Below are positions 14,709 through 14,791 of a stretch of DNA of 14,791 nucleotides, piece after piece; position 1 is the stretch's first letter, and the number at the start of each line of letters is the position of its first letter. The notes under the pieces were generated by a model that was not told where the DNA came from, ran no database searches, and worked only from the letters and a program-made list of their open reading frames with translations. Position numbers and translations under genes: made by a program. The stretch covers positions 1 through 14,791 of the forward strand of contig JAICKT010000062.1 of the NCBI GenBank assembly GCA_025927795.1, read 5' to 3'. The stretch is from Parafilimonas sp. (GTDB taxonomy: Bacteria; Bacteroidota; Bacteroidia; Chitinophagales; Chitinophagaceae).

Positions 14709-14791
14709 ATGAATAAAATTAATGCAAATTTTAAAGGTCAGGTAATCCATGTTGGCATGGATATACACAAGTCCAGTTGGAATTTAGGTAT
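14709..14791 (+). CDS. IS110-family transposase (5' end only)
   Basis: ATG at 14709 opens a frame running off the window: 27 complete residues, MNKINANFKG then QVIHVGMDIHKSSWNLG. The VGMDIHKSSW segment is the N-terminal hallmark of the IS110 DEDD transposase/recombinase, with D18 as the first catalytic acidic residue of the RuvC-like domain. Full-length family members are about 300-400 residues, so nearly all of the gene lies outside. Whether it is intact, and whether it belongs to the IS110 or IS1111 subgroup, cannot be judged here. The 340 bp upstream contain no gene and may include the element's left end. Confidence 0.82.
   Translation, partial: MNKINANFKGQVIHVGMDIHKSSWNLG
14709..14791 (+). 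mobile_element. IS110-family insertion sequence, left part only
   Basis: Inferred from the transposase start. The element extends beyond the right edge, and its left boundary is somewhere in 14367-14708. IS110 elements usually lack long terminal inverted repeats, so the boundary cannot be read directly. It sits just outside the ArsR accessory block. Confidence 0.65.

Noticed and set aside
1..14791. CRISPR array, tRNA, rRNA or phage defence system
   Set aside because: No regularly spaced repeats, cloverleaf candidates, rRNA segments or recognised defence proteins were found on either strand.

Overview
The window looks like a chromosomal segment of a Bacteroidota bacterium, most likely of Chitinophagaceae/Sphingobacteria type. 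It is AT-rich, genes lack clear Shine-Dalgarno sequences, two promoters fit the Bacteroidota -7 consensus TAnnTTTG, and the protein set (RRDFIK-type Tat-exported glycosidase, LtaS-like sulfatase-fold membrane enzyme, ArsR/SRPBCC/VOC/DHFR-like accessory genes) is typical of that phylum. The lineage is inferred from these traits, not from a marker gene.

Layout. 1-515 (+): the 3' end of a DUF4256 gene and a small DUF1330-like gene. 577-3591 (-): a YegS/DgkB-type lipid kinase followed by an LtaS-like phosphoglycerol transferase, a pair that could make and recycle diacylglycerol. 3814-6318 (+): a large Tat-exported GH36-type alpha-galactosidase. 6387-8342 (-): a tight three-gene operon of a lysine-tailed unknown protein, an Fpg/Nei DNA glycosylase with no zinc-finger cysteines, and a stand-alone CinA C-terminal (PncC-like) domain. 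A DUF72 gene (8448-9185, +) diverges from it. 9217-10356 (-): an FMO-like flavin monooxygenase. 10513-11136 (-): a DHFR/RibD-like reductase.

11137-14366 is an accessory block. An ArsR repressor, translationally coupled through ATGA to an SRPBCC (AHSA1) protein, is followed by a VOC (PhnB-like) protein and a 69-residue HMA-like protein, then a terminator, then a second DHFR/RibD-like gene. The arsR promoter carries two palindromic operators. A second copy of this promoter/operator unit, with a decayed arsR 5' end, lies at about 11261-11413, upstream of the first DHFR-like gene. Between the copies is an unlisted 41-residue lipoprotein gene followed by a strong terminator.

The right edge (14709-14791, +) is the start of an IS110-family transposase. 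The 340 bp before it are non-coding and rich in inverted repeats, a possible home for an IS110 left end and bridge-type RNA. No rRNA, tRNA, CRISPR array or complete mobile element was seen. I found no clearly new multi-gene system. The best leads are the duplicated ArsR operator unit, the IS110 upstream region, the small lipoprotein, and the zincless-glycosylase operon.
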